Source: Candidatus Dojkabacteria bacterium (GTDB taxonomy: Bacteria; Patescibacteriota; Dojkabacteria; SC72; JAFGCJ01). From it: a stretch of 16,375 nt of DNA. Position 1 is the first letter of the stretch, and the number at the start of each line of letters is the position of its first letter. The stretch covers positions 1 to 16,375 of the forward strand of contig JAQVGB010000015.1 of assembly GCA_028696915.1 (NCBI GenBank), given 5' to 3'. Position numbers and translations under genes: made by a program. Positions 1-6,586 of the stretch are shown one piece after another. Below the pieces are notes generated by a model. It was not told where the DNA came from. It searched no databases and saw only the letters and a program-made list of their open reading frames with translations.

Positions 1-2187
1 GGAATGGTCCTCCCCTATCCCCAACTCGTACTGAGAACAGAGCATTCCTTGAGATTTCACGCCGTGGATGTCAGTTTCTTTGATCTTACTAGTCCCTTCT
101 GGAGTTTTAACTTTTGCTCCGGGAAGGGCGACCGGGACGATATCGCCCGTTTTGATATTCGGTGCGCCGCAGACAATGGTGAGCCTCTGTGTTCCTCCGG
201 CATCCACTTCTGCTACATTCAGAGATGGTTTGGATGGATGCGGAGATATTTTGATGATTTTCCCGATACTGATGTTTTCATGAAGATGATTGAATGACAG
301 GTTTCCGTGAGGTGCTTTCTGTGACGAACGTTCCGTTGCCTGGATGAGATCATTACTCGATGTATGACCGGACAGGCGTTGCAATTGATTGTCAAATGCC
401 GCGGCGATGGTTTGGGGACCGGGGTTGTCCTCCCTCTCAAGATCTTCGGTGTATTCCAGTTTCTCAAAAAGCACGGCCGGCTTGCGGAGCCGATGTCCCG
501 AAGGAATTTCATTATACATCCACCGGTCGGTCGTATCCGATACGTGCCCGGCCGTTGCAAGCTCGTGATTCTGGTCGGGTTTCTCACTGAGATTGAGAAG
601 GTGTGTCAGCGTGTCAGCGGTGAACGGAAGGAACGGTTTCAGAAGCGTTCTGAGTGTTTCCACAAGCTGGACCGAATTGTACAGCGAGTGTCCTGCCCTG
701 GCCTGATCAGTCTTCACCGTTTCCCATGGTTTTTCCGAATCGAAATGCTTGTTCGCGAAATGGCCCAATGCGAGTACCGCTTCTGTCGCCTTCACAAATT
801 CTGTTTTCTCAAGATGCGTTTGAACGTCATGAAACGCCTGGATAATCTGGTCACGGACGTCCGGATCGAGACTGCCCTCCGGGACGATCCCTTCAAACCG
901 GCGGTTAATAAACGTCAGAACACGGTTGATGAAATTTCCAATATTTGCAACAAGCTCATTGTTGTTGGCGTCGATGAAATCTTTCCAGATGAACTCGCGG
1001 TCTTGGCTTTCCGGCGCATAGCGGGCGAAGAAGTAGCGGATCACATCGGGATGGTAGCGGTCGAGCAGGGTTTCGAGGGTGATGCCGACTTTGTCTCCTT
1101 TCGACATTTTCTTGCCCCGGTAGGTCAGGATATTGTTTGCTGGCACATCGTACGGGAGATTGAGCGGTGCCCGTTTTGTTTCTCCGGGAAGTTTGCATGT
1201 TTCCCAGAGGTGGTCGTCTGAAAACTTCTTGTTGTAGCCGATAATCTCTGCCGGCCAGATAATAGTGTGGAACGGAACGTTGCCGCCCGCAATGAAATAG
1301 TAATGTCTGCAGTCGGGATTTTTCCAGAATTCTTCCCACTTTGCGGGATCGTTCTGATTGTGTGCCCATTCGATCGCTGCCGAAAGGTATCCAACCACCG
1401 CTTCGACCCAGACATAGAGCACTTTGTGCTCCCATCCTTTGACCGGAACCGGCACACCGTAGCTGAAGTCGCGGGTGACAGCCCGGGGTTTGAGACCTCC
1501 TTTGAGCCATCCGAGCGTGAATTCCCTCACCCACTTGCGCCAGTGGGTTTTATCTTGCAACCACTCGCTCAGTTCTCCCTGAACTTTGCTGAGGTCGAGA
1601 TAGAAATGCTCTGTTTCGCGAATTTCCGGTTTTGCATCGGACAGTGTGCTGTAGGGATCGATAAGCTCCTCCGGGTCGAGCATGGTGCCGCACTCAGGGC
1701 ACTCGTCACCGCGGGCGTTCGTTGCTCCGCAGTGTGGGCATGTTCCTCTGATATACCTGTCCGGAAGGAAGCGCTCCATTTTTGGATCATAGTATTGTCG
1801 TGTTTTTTTGATTGTGAGAAATCCGAGCTCGTTGAGGACAAGAAAGATATTCTGTGAAACCACTTTGTGATTTTCGGTGCCGGTCGTGGTGTAATTTTCA
1901 TAGAGCAGTCCGAGTGTGTCGTATATTTTTTCGATCAATTCATGCGACTTTTTCGCAAGCTCCGCCGGTTCTATCCCCTGCTCTTCCGCGGCGAAAATGA
2001 CCGGTGCCCCATGACTGTCGCTTCCTGATACCATGAGGACGCTATTCCCCCTCAGGCGGTGGTATCGTGCAAAAATATCGCACACGACGTACTGTCCGGC
2101 GAGATGGCCGACATGAATGTTTCCGTTTGCATACGGCCAGGAGACCCCGATGAAGATTGATTGTTGTGGTTGAATTTTCTTGTTCAT
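1..2187 (-). CDS. metG: methionyl-tRNA synthetase, partial (C-terminal end beyond the window)
   Basis: Cytoplasmic class I synthetase that charges tRNA(Met) with methionine using ATP. The frame is open from the ATG at 2187 to the left edge (729 codons visible, no stop). Visible signatures are HVGH (residues 25-28, the HIGH motif after SWPYANGNI), a zinc knuckle of the CPHC...CPEC type (C150, C153, C163, C166) and KMSK at 360-363. The anticodon-binding helical domain follows with NELVANIGNFINR, and the catalytic part closes near LRKPAVLFEKLE. A C-terminal tRNA-binding OB domain starts near residue 637. Unlike ordinary MetRS tails it carries IVCGAPN, VALPGAKV, GVKSQGMLCS and ELGIGEDHS, which are hallmarks of the PheRS beta N-terminal domain. 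Whether the protein ends just past the window or continues as PheT cannot be seen. There is no Shine-Dalgarno before the ATG. Expression appears controlled by the attenuator in the leader. Confidence 0.95.
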   Translation of the reverse strand, partial: MNKKIQPQQSIFIGVSWPYANGNIHVGHLAGQYVVCDIFARYHRLRGNSVLMVSGSDSHGAPVIFAAEEQGIEPAELAKKSHELIEKIYDTLGLLYENYTTTGTENHKVVSQNIFLVLNELGFLTIKKTRQYYDPKMERFLPDRYIRGTCPHCGATNARGDECPECGTMLDPEELIDPYSTLSDAKPEIRETEHFYLDLSKVQGELSEWLQDKTHWRKWVREFTLGWLKGGLKPRAVTRDFSYGVPVPVKGWEHKVLYVWVEAVVGYLSAAIEWAHNQNDPAKWEEFWKNPDCRHYYFIAGGNVPFHTIIWPAEIIGYNKKFSDDHLWETCKLPGETKRAPLNLPYDVPANNILTYRGKKMSKGDKVGITLETLLDRYHPDVIRYFFARYAPESQDREFIWKDFIDANNNELVANIGNFINRVLTFINRRFEGIVPEGSLDPDVRDQIIQAFHDVQTHLEKTEFVKATEAVLALGHFANKHFDSEKPWETVKTDQARAGHSLYNSVQLVETLRTLLKPFLPFTADTLTHLLNLSEKPDQNHELATAGHVSDTTDRWMYNEIPSGHRLRKPAVLFEKLEYTEDLEREDNPGPQTIAAAFDNQLQRLSGHTSSNDLIQATERSSQKAPHGNLSFNHLHENISIGKIIKISPHPSKPSLNVAEVDAGGTQRLTIVCGAPNIKTGDIVPVALPGAKVKTPEGTSKIKETDIHGVKSQGMLCSQYELGIGEDHS

Positions 2188-2233
2188 GTGAGGTGCGTAC
2201 TCAAAAGTTTAGCAGACGTTCATGAAGATGATA

Positions 2234-2261
2234 AGAAAACAAAAACCTCCCCTTCGGGAGG
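2234..2261 (-). terminator. rho-independent terminator in the metG leader
   Basis: Stem CCTCCC / GGGAGG with loop GAAG (2261-2246), then TTTTTGTTTTC on the minus strand. It would stop transcripts from the metG promoter as well as any read-through from the VOC gene. Confidence 0.7.
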
Positions 2262-2296
2262 CATGTCCTGTGAAATCCTCAAGAAGATGTCACCGG

Positions 2297-2362
2297 TCAC
2301 CCCTCCGCAGGGAGGATGCGCATTGCCACTTGCATTGCTTGTGATCGGTGTGAATGTGTCAT
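2297..2362 (-). CDS. putative 21-residue metG leader peptide
   Basis: ATG at 2362, stop TGA at 2299-2297. The peptide reads MTHSHRSQAM, then QVAMRILPAEG. Methionines are at positions 1, 10 and 14. The start codon lies 9 nt after the -10 hexamer, so the transcript would be leaderless or nearly so. The frame ends a few bases past the 3' side of a small hairpin, the placement expected of a control peptide in transcription attenuation. Three Met codons in 21 is suggestive but not conclusive, and chance cannot be excluded for so short a frame. Confidence 0.5.
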   Translation of the reverse strand: MTHSHRSQAMQVAMRILPAEG

Positions 2363-2371
2363 TGCGAGATG

Positions 2372-2400
2372 ATTATAGGGATTTAGGGTAAAATTCACAA
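2372..2400 (-). promoter_or_regulatory. promoter of the metG leader
   Basis: On the minus strand TTGTGA (2400-2395), a 17-bp spacer and a perfect TATAAT (2377-2372) form a sigma-70 promoter. The expected start near 2365 is about 175 nt upstream of metG, so the terminator-like hairpin lies between promoter and gene. Confidence 0.6.
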
Positions 2401-2432
2401 GTTGGTAACGATTGTGGCGTAGAATTTCGGAG

Positions 2433-2470
2433 GGAGGGGGTGCTTCACTGTGATGTTGCTGTCCCCCTCC
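2433..2470 (-). repeat. 8-bp GC-rich inverted repeat
   Basis: GGAGGGGG (2433-2440) is complementary to CCCCCTCC (2463-2470) across a 22-nt loop. It lies 37 bp past the stop of the VOC gene and just upstream of the metG -35. No T-tract follows on the minus strand, so it is not a canonical terminator. It may protect the 3' end of the VOC mRNA or act as an intrinsic pause. Confidence 0.5.
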
Positions 2471-2506
2471 TGCCGGCCACCAGCTCTTTGCTGTGGGTGG
2501 TGGTTA

Positions 2507-2905
2507 CTATTCTTGAGGCAGAATCTCGATCATGAGTCCGACGGAGTCGGACTTTATCAAGGCGTTCGCTCCTTCGAAAATGGCCACCGCGTCCTCGCCG
2601 ACGTTGCGAAGGAACTCAACGATGGCATTTGCCCAGTCTTTGACTGAACCTTGAACGCAGATTGCCGGATGGTCGCCTGGCTGGCGAGCGGTAACGTCAG
2701 CGCGATCGCTGAACTGGAACCAAACGCCTCCGGGTGATGCAACAAAGATCGCCCGGCCCCAGTTCGCCTCGATCCGGTGTACAACAGGCCAGCCCAATTC
2801 CGTCCACAGTCGCTCAACTATGTCGAGCTTTCCTGCTGGGACACCCCAGGATGCATGGTCGCATTCCGGGATCTCCTCCAACCTCTCGAACAACCTTTTC
2901 GTCAT
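2507..2905 (-). CDS. VOC (glyoxalase/dioxygenase-fold) family small protein
   Basis: A 132-residue protein. The ATG at 2905 is chosen because AGGAGG sits about 6 nt upstream; an in-frame ATG 30 nt further up would put that site inside the gene. The pattern fits a two-module vicinal-oxygen-chelate fold: HASWGVPAGK (H17), a helix with WTELGWPVVHR, the strands RAIFVASPGGVWFQF (Q64), HPAICVQGS (H79), a second helix, and the closing strand VGLMIEILPQE (E127). H17, Q64, H79 and E127 sit where this superfamily holds its metal ion. This is a by-eye fold assignment, and substrate and reaction are unknown. It is divergent from the TrmB-like gene and ends 107 bp before the metG promoter. No signal peptide or membrane segment is visible. 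Confidence 0.6.
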   Translation of the reverse strand: MTKRLFERLEEIPECDHASWGVPAGKLDIVERLWTELGWPVVHRIEANWGRAIFVASPGGVWFQFSDRADVTARQPGDHPAICVQGSVKDWANAIVEFLRNVGEDAVAIFEGANALIKSDSVGLMIEILPQE

Positions 2906-2973
2906 CTTTCCTCCTGTTTGCAAAGAGCCCCACAATTCTATAAAGTGACGGATTCAAGAAACAGCAGACGCTT

Positions 2974-3657
2974 GTGAAAGCGCAGAATCCCTCAATACTC
3001 AGGGAAATTCTCCAGCGCAAACGGAAGGAGCTAGTTGCCCTGGAGACCGATATCGTAGGGATACTCCCCTTTCTTAAGGAAGATTTTCATAAAGAACGAG
3101 CGGATGCGGACTTTCATTTTTACCCGGGTGTAGAAGGATTTAAGCGGATGTACCGGACAGATGAAGAACTAGGAAAACTGCCGGTTCAACGTTATACCTG
3201 GGATGTGCTCATGCCGATGGATGTTATCGGGCCAGATTTCATGAACGAGTTGGTCAACCGTCAACTCGTTAATGAAAAACGGCATCCGTTCAGACCAAGA
3301 GAGATTGTGTCGCTCAATGATTGGACAAGGCATTTCCTTTCCTATCAATACAACCGTGACCATGAGTATTTGAACTCCCGAGAAATTCGCTTTATTGATG
3401 ATCCAACGTTTGATATTGGAGTGGAGCTCACCATTGTCGGTGAGCATATTCTGATTGCATGCGCCCGGCGGAGTGAAGTATGGGGTTTGAAGATGAGAAG
3501 CGAGTTGTTAAGTGCGACCCTGAGGTCGATTTTCATGATGCAGTGGAGGCTCGCTGTTCCTGTGACTTCGGAGCTTGTCGATTCATGGGGTCCGAGCGAA
3601 ATGCTTGATCACGAGCGGAAGCAGAATAAGAAAAAAAAGGAAAAGCGTGTTCACTAA
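2974..3657 (+). CDS. TrmB-type regulator effector domain lacking the HTH
   Basis: A 227-residue protein from a GTG start; a stop at 2941 leaves little room for an earlier one. It opens with a coiled-coil-like stretch (SILREILQRKRKELVALETD, residues 7-26), followed by FHFYPGVEGFKRMY (47-60) and a mixed alpha/beta domain ending in the block with IGVELTIVGEHILIACARR and MRSELLSATLRSIFMMQWRL. This matches the sensor/effector half of TrmB-like regulators, which normally follows a winged helix of about 70 residues. Here the protein begins where that domain should end, and the upstream DNA is the opposite-strand VOC gene. The tail is very basic (KQNKKKKEKR), which could help nucleic-acid contact. 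Function is unknown: orphan sensor, partner of a separate HTH protein, or a truncated remnant. Confidence 0.65.
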   Translation: MKAQNPSILREILQRKRKELVALETDIVGILPFLKEDFHKERADADFHFYPGVEGFKRMYRTDEELGKLPVQRYTWDVLMPMDVIGPDFMNELVNRQLVNEKRHPFRPREIVSLNDWTRHFLSYQYNRDHEYLNSREIRFIDDPTFDIGVELTIVGEHILIACARRSEVWGLKMRSELLSATLRSIFMMQWRLAVPVTSELVDSWGPSEMLDHERKQNKKKKEKRVH

Positions 3658-3702
3658 TTTGATGCGGTAGTTATCGTGCCGAAAGGTGAACCTGTCCTGC
3701 AT

Positions 3703-3731
3703 TTGTCGTATTCCTGTCGTCACGGTATACT
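3703..3731 (+). promoter_or_regulatory. promoter of the membrane protein-HAD pair
   Basis: TTGTCG (3703-3708), 17-bp spacer, TATACT (3726-3731). A start near 3738 leaves a leader of about 34 nt before the ATG at 3772. Confidence 0.55.
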
Positions 3732-3771
3732 GTACTTACTCGTAATGATAATTTAATGAAATCTATCGTCC

Positions 3772-4470
3772 ATGGCCGAACAACAGTCCGAAATGAATCA
3801 GAAACCTGAGCAGAAACAGCCACAATCGTCTGCTCAGCCGGTTTCCCAACCTGCCACTCCTAGTCCGTCTCAGCCCGCTTCCACCGAGGTCCCGAAAAAA
3901 AAGAATACGACGCTGATTATTCTCCTTGTGCTGTTCGTTGTTCTTCTTCTACCCTGCTGTGCCTGTGGTGCTCTGGCGATATTCAGCCGGGCGACGTTCG
4001 AGGATGTGGTGCTTGAGACAGTCGATGAGAATCTGAACACGAATTTCTTAGAAGAGGTCGTTGAAAAAGGGATTGAGAATGGCTCGAATGAAGATGTCGA
4101 TATCGATCTTGACGAAGGGCAGTTCACCTGGGATTCGGAAGACGGCTCCGGGAGCATGGGAACGGTGACCGAGTGGCCGGATTCAGTGCCATCCGTTGTT
4201 CCGGAATTCACCTACGGTGATATTACCTATGCGATATCCTACGATGATGCCTCCGGCACCGGATGGTCGATGTCATTTGAGAATGTCGACGCCGATGCGT
4301 TTGATTCGTATACGTCGGACTTGGAGGATGCAGGATGGACGATCACGGGGACATATTCAGCCGAAGGAACATCGACCCTGATTGGTGAGAACGGGTCGTG
4401 GTCTGTTTCGTGCTCGTGCACCGACAGCGATCAGATGTGTCAGGTAATTGTTGGGGAGGTGACGGAATAG
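3772..4470 (+). CDS. single-pass membrane-anchored protein with acidic extracellular domain
   Basis: A 232-residue protein of no recognised family. Residues 1-41 are Gln/Pro/Ser-rich and disordered-looking. KKKN then precedes one strong hydrophobic segment (about 46-70, LIILLVLFVVLLLPCCACGA) with three cysteines at its outer end. By the positive-inside rule the N-terminus is cytoplasmic and the rest is outside. The outer part is very acidic (residues 75-130) and ends in a small beta-rich domain (about 132-232) with FTYGDITYAISYDD, DAFDSYTSDLEDAGWTI and a SCSCTDSDQMC cysteine cluster. Similar secreted tails with a sentence like 'ENVD..AFDSY...L..AGW' occur in bacterial lipoprotein-like proteins of unknown role. 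The HAD gene follows 6 bp after the stop, so they are likely co-transcribed. No good Shine-Dalgarno is seen. Confidence 0.75.
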   Translation: MAEQQSEMNQKPEQKQPQSSAQPVSQPATPSPSQPASTEVPKKKNTTLIILLVLFVVLLLPCCACGALAIFSRATFEDVVLETVDENLNTNFLEEVVEKGIENGSNEDVDIDLDEGQFTWDSEDGSGSMGTVTEWPDSVPSVVPEFTYGDITYAISYDDASGTGWSMSFENVDADAFDSYTSDLEDAGWTITGTYSAEGTSTLIGENGSWSVSCSCTDSDQMCQVIVGEVTE

Positions 4471-4476
4471 GACGAC

Positions 4477-5103
4477 GTGACGCAAAATCCCAAGGTAAAA
4501 GCAGTAGTCTTCGATCTTGACGGAGTGTACTTCGAAACCGGAACGCCGGAGTTCAAACACGCGCTGTCTGAAAAATTTGGCATCCCCGAAGAAGAATTCG
4601 TCAGAGTGTACCTGAAAAGTGAGGAAATGTTCCGGTATAAAAAGGGAGAAATCGACGGAGAAACCTATTGGAACTGGGCAATTGACGAGTGGACGGTTGA
4701 TGCGAAGATGGAAGAGCTTGTGGACCTGCTCATCGGAAGCTACACCGAAAGCGTCCGGGTCGTGAGATTTGTTGAGCACTTGCGGGAACAGGGAATCAAG
4801 ACTGCGGTGTGTACGAATAACTTTCCCGAACGACTCAACGGTCTGGACCGCAGGTTCGACTTTCTCAAACGCTTTGACGTGGTGGTGTCATCGTTTAATG
4901 AAGGCATCATGAAACCTGACCCGGAAATTTTTAACCGTCTCCAGCAGAGACTAGCCTGTGAAAAAGCGGAGATCGTCATGAGCGACGACAAACCGGAGAA
5001 CTGCGAAAAATTGAAAGAAATGGGATTTGAGGCGATATACTATACCGATTGGGACTCGTTTGTAGGAAGGTTGGTCGAGTTGGGGGTGGGTAATAATTCT
5101 TGA
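4477..5103 (+). CDS. HAD-superfamily hydrolase (subfamily IA-like phosphatase)
   Basis: A 208-residue cytoplasmic enzyme expected to hydrolyse a small phosphorylated metabolite through an aspartyl-phosphate. Four HAD motifs are readable: FDLDGVYF (nucleophile D13, acid/base D15), VCTNN (T113), MKPDPEIF (K146) and MSDDKPEN (D170, D171). The helical cap lies between motifs I and II (about residues 20-95), as in subfamily IA enzymes such as YihX-type sugar-phosphate phosphatases. Length is normal. The GTG start is supported by AGGA (4469-4472) overlapping the stop codon of the gene before. It shares the upstream promoter with the membrane protein. The substrate cannot be named from sequence. Confidence 0.85.
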   Translation: MTQNPKVKAVVFDLDGVYFETGTPEFKHALSEKFGIPEEEFVRVYLKSEEMFRYKKGEIDGETYWNWAIDEWTVDAKMEELVDLLIGSYTESVRVVRFVEHLREQGIKTAVCTNNFPERLNGLDRRFDFLKRFDVVVSSFNEGIMKPDPEIFNRLQQRLACEKAEIVMSDDKPENCEKLKEMGFEAIYYTDWDSFVGRLVELGVGNNS

Positions 5104-5116
5104 TCTAGATGTTTTG

Positions 5117-5728
5117 TCATTCTAGCCATGGAGGCATCTGGCCATCACGTCTGTTACGGCTAGCATTTCCTGTGTTGTCTCCCGTGAGACACTGCTGTGA
5201 AATTACACGAAATCCACGTTTGAGAATAGCCTCGAGTTGATCCGTAACCCATGCACACTCTTGCGGAGATAGATCGGAGAACATATTGTCTGTTTCTTTG
5301 CCTGTGCAGATAATTGGCAGGATGAAGGTGAGGAAGTCGAAATATTCGGTAAGATCGTTTGTTGTTCTGGCAATTTCTTCTGCGCATTCACCCAAACCGT
5401 TGATGAGATGAGGAATAGTATCCTCTGATCTAATCGAATGGTCTGGATGAGTTTCGACATTGGCAAGTGCAGTGAAATAATCGGTTTTGAGATCTGTCCT
5501 ATGTCGCCAGAGTTCAAAGAGAATCGCCGCCTGATAGCGGTAGGGATTTTCATCAGGTTTCAGTGATAGGGATCCTGAAATAACTTCATGAATACTTGAG
5601 CAAGCTTCGAGTCCAATCAAAACGTTTTTGTAATCATCTTTCGATAGCAACAGCAAAGGGGGGGGCATTCCCGTCTCTTGCTCGCTCTGGTCAAGACGAG
5701 TATCAGTGGTGAATGTTTTAGCAACCAT
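5117..5728 (-). CDS. unrecognised protein, tandem paralog 1
   Basis: A 203-residue, mostly helical soluble protein of no family I recognise. The ATG at 5728 is preferred: the longer frame from a TTG at 5752 would begin at or above the transcription start predicted from the promoter at 5786-5758. By eye it aligns with its upstream neighbour over most of its length, most clearly at ILFELWRHRTDL, EYFDFLTFILPIICTGKETDN and RVISQQCLTGD. That makes them an old tandem duplication. A run of eight G (5658-5665, encoding Pro-Pro-Pro near residue 22) lies early in the gene and could slip. The 3' end converges on the HAD gene with 13 bp between the two genes. No signal peptide or membrane segment. Confidence 0.7.
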   Translation of the reverse strand: MVAKTFTTDTRLDQSEQETGMPPPLLLLSKDDYKNVLIGLEACSSIHEVISGSLSLKPDENPYRYQAAILFELWRHRTDLKTDYFTALANVETHPDHSIRSEDTIPHLINGLGECAEEIARTTNDLTEYFDFLTFILPIICTGKETDNMFSDLSPQECAWVTDQLEAILKRGFRVISQQCLTGDNTGNASRNRRDGQMPPWLE

Positions 5729-5757
5729 AAGGATTTCTCGTAAAGTAACCAAACGGG

Positions 5758-5786
5758 ATGATAATATTATAGGTCTTGTTTGTCAA
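5758..5786 (-). promoter_or_regulatory. promoter of paralog 1
   Basis: Minus strand TTGACA (5786-5781), 17-bp spacer, TATCAT (5763-5758). The -35 overlaps the stop codon of paralog 2. The arrangement mirrors the promoter of that paralog. Confidence 0.6.
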
Positions 5787-6418
5787 ACCATTTGTGGGGG
5801 TGATTTAATCTCGTGGGGACGAGGTGGCCTCTGACGTAGCAAATCCAGCATAGTGACAAATTCTGATCCAAACCGGTTTCCATATCTCGTTATCTCGGCT
5901 TGTTCTCCAGTATGCTGAGAGGCAATGACACGTGCTTGTGTAATTATCTGAGAGGTCGTTTGTTCGATCAAATTGTCGCTCTCTTGTTGGTCTTGATAGA
6001 AAAACCGGAGAATATACCGTATAAATTCTTCATAGACAGTTGTTTCTGCTTGAGTAGCTTGTAGATATCCAAGGCAACGAGACATGTTTGAAATGATATT
6101 TTGTGGGTGCCGAGTGAAGGCCCGTTCGCCACACTGTTGTTCATCTGCGAGTCCCGAGATAATGTCAAATTGCTGATTAATCCATAGTTCATGGAGTACA
6201 CAGGTGCCAAAAAGTTCCCATTCACCAGCGTGACTAAGAAGGAAGAAAATCGCATCGCTTGGTTCTTTGGTGCACTCTCTTTTCAGCATATTCGAAAATG
6301 CAGTATCAAAAAAAGAGAGAAATGGGGTTCTGAGTAAACCATCTGTAGACACCGGAACGTCTGGCTGGGGATCTCCACGAGGTGTTGATGCTAAAGGTGC
6401 TGATCCTGAAAGTTGCAT
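5783..6418 (-). CDS. unrecognised protein, tandem paralog 2
   Basis: A 211-residue protein with a Pro/Ser-rich N-terminus (about residues 1-30) and a helical body. The ATG at 6418 lies about 20 nt after the predicted start of transcription, without a Shine-Dalgarno. Segments shared with paralog 1 include VLHELWINQQFD, YEEFIRYILRFFYQDQQESDN (against EYFDFLTFILPIICTGKETDN) and RVIASQHTGE (against RVISQQCLTGD). Similarity is low overall, so divergence is old or fast. Function unknown; no membrane segment or catalytic motif seen. Each paralog has its own strong promoter rather than sharing one. Confidence 0.7.
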   Translation of the reverse strand: MQLSGSAPLASTPRGDPQPDVPVSTDGLLRTPFLSFFDTAFSNMLKRECTKEPSDAIFFLLSHAGEWELFGTCVLHELWINQQFDIISGLADEQQCGERAFTRHPQNIISNMSRCLGYLQATQAETTVYEEFIRYILRFFYQDQQESDNLIEQTTSQIITQARVIASQHTGEQAEITRYGNRFGSEFVTMLDLLRQRPPRPHEIKSPPQMV

Positions 6419-6444
6419 GAGAAGAATTCAAATTTATGAGTACG

Positions 6445-6473
6445 AATATAATACTATGGGGCGTATTTGTCAA
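6445..6473 (-). promoter_or_regulatory. near-consensus promoter of paralog 2
   Basis: Minus strand TTGACA (6473-6468), 17-bp spacer, TATATT (6450-6445). It is among the best sigma-70 matches in the window, 27 bp upstream of the ATG. Confidence 0.65.
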
Positions 6474-6512
6474 ATAGAATAACTCCCTTCTCCACCGAGA
6501 ATGTTGAATTCG

Positions 6513-6518
6513 TATAAT
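6513..6518 (+). promoter_or_regulatory. -10 element upstream of the 171-residue protein gene
   Basis: TATAAT on the plus strand, about 70 bp before the start codon. No convincing -35 at 17 bp, so this is tentative. The gap between the divergent genes is 168 bp. Confidence 0.3.
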
Positions 6519-6586
6519 TTTTGGCGTAGTGTGGTTATGTATCGAAGATGCAAACAGGGCACACAATGAGTTGATGGGAAAGGAAT

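Larger units (their letters stand above)
2234..2365 (-). promoter_or_regulatory. candidate ribosome-mediated transcription attenuator of metG
   Basis: Four arms can be placed on the minus-strand RNA: arm 1 CCTCC (2315-2311), arm 2 GGAGG (2306-2302), arm 3 CCTCCC (2261-2256) and arm 4 GGGAGG (2251-2246). Arms 1:2 form a 5-bp stem with a 4-nt loop. Arms 3:4 form a 6-bp terminator followed by a T-rich run. Arm 2 can instead pair with CCTCC of arm 3 as an antiterminator. A ribosome waiting at Met14 (2323-2321) would cover arm 1 and free arm 2. A ribosome at the stop (2299-2297) would cover arm 2 and allow termination. The arms are seen directly; the regulation is inferred. Confidence 0.55.
2188..2506. 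other. intergenic region holding the metG control elements
   Basis: Gene-free except for the short leader peptide. From right to left it holds the GC-rich inverted repeat, the metG promoter, the leader peptide and the attenuator hairpins. Between the terminator and the metG ATG there is a 4-codon frame (ATG near 2223) of doubtful meaning and no Shine-Dalgarno. Confidence 0.6.

Noticed and set aside
364..1221. 285-codon plus-strand open frame
   Set aside because: Shadow of metG on the opposite strand, which carries all the conserved synthetase motifs.
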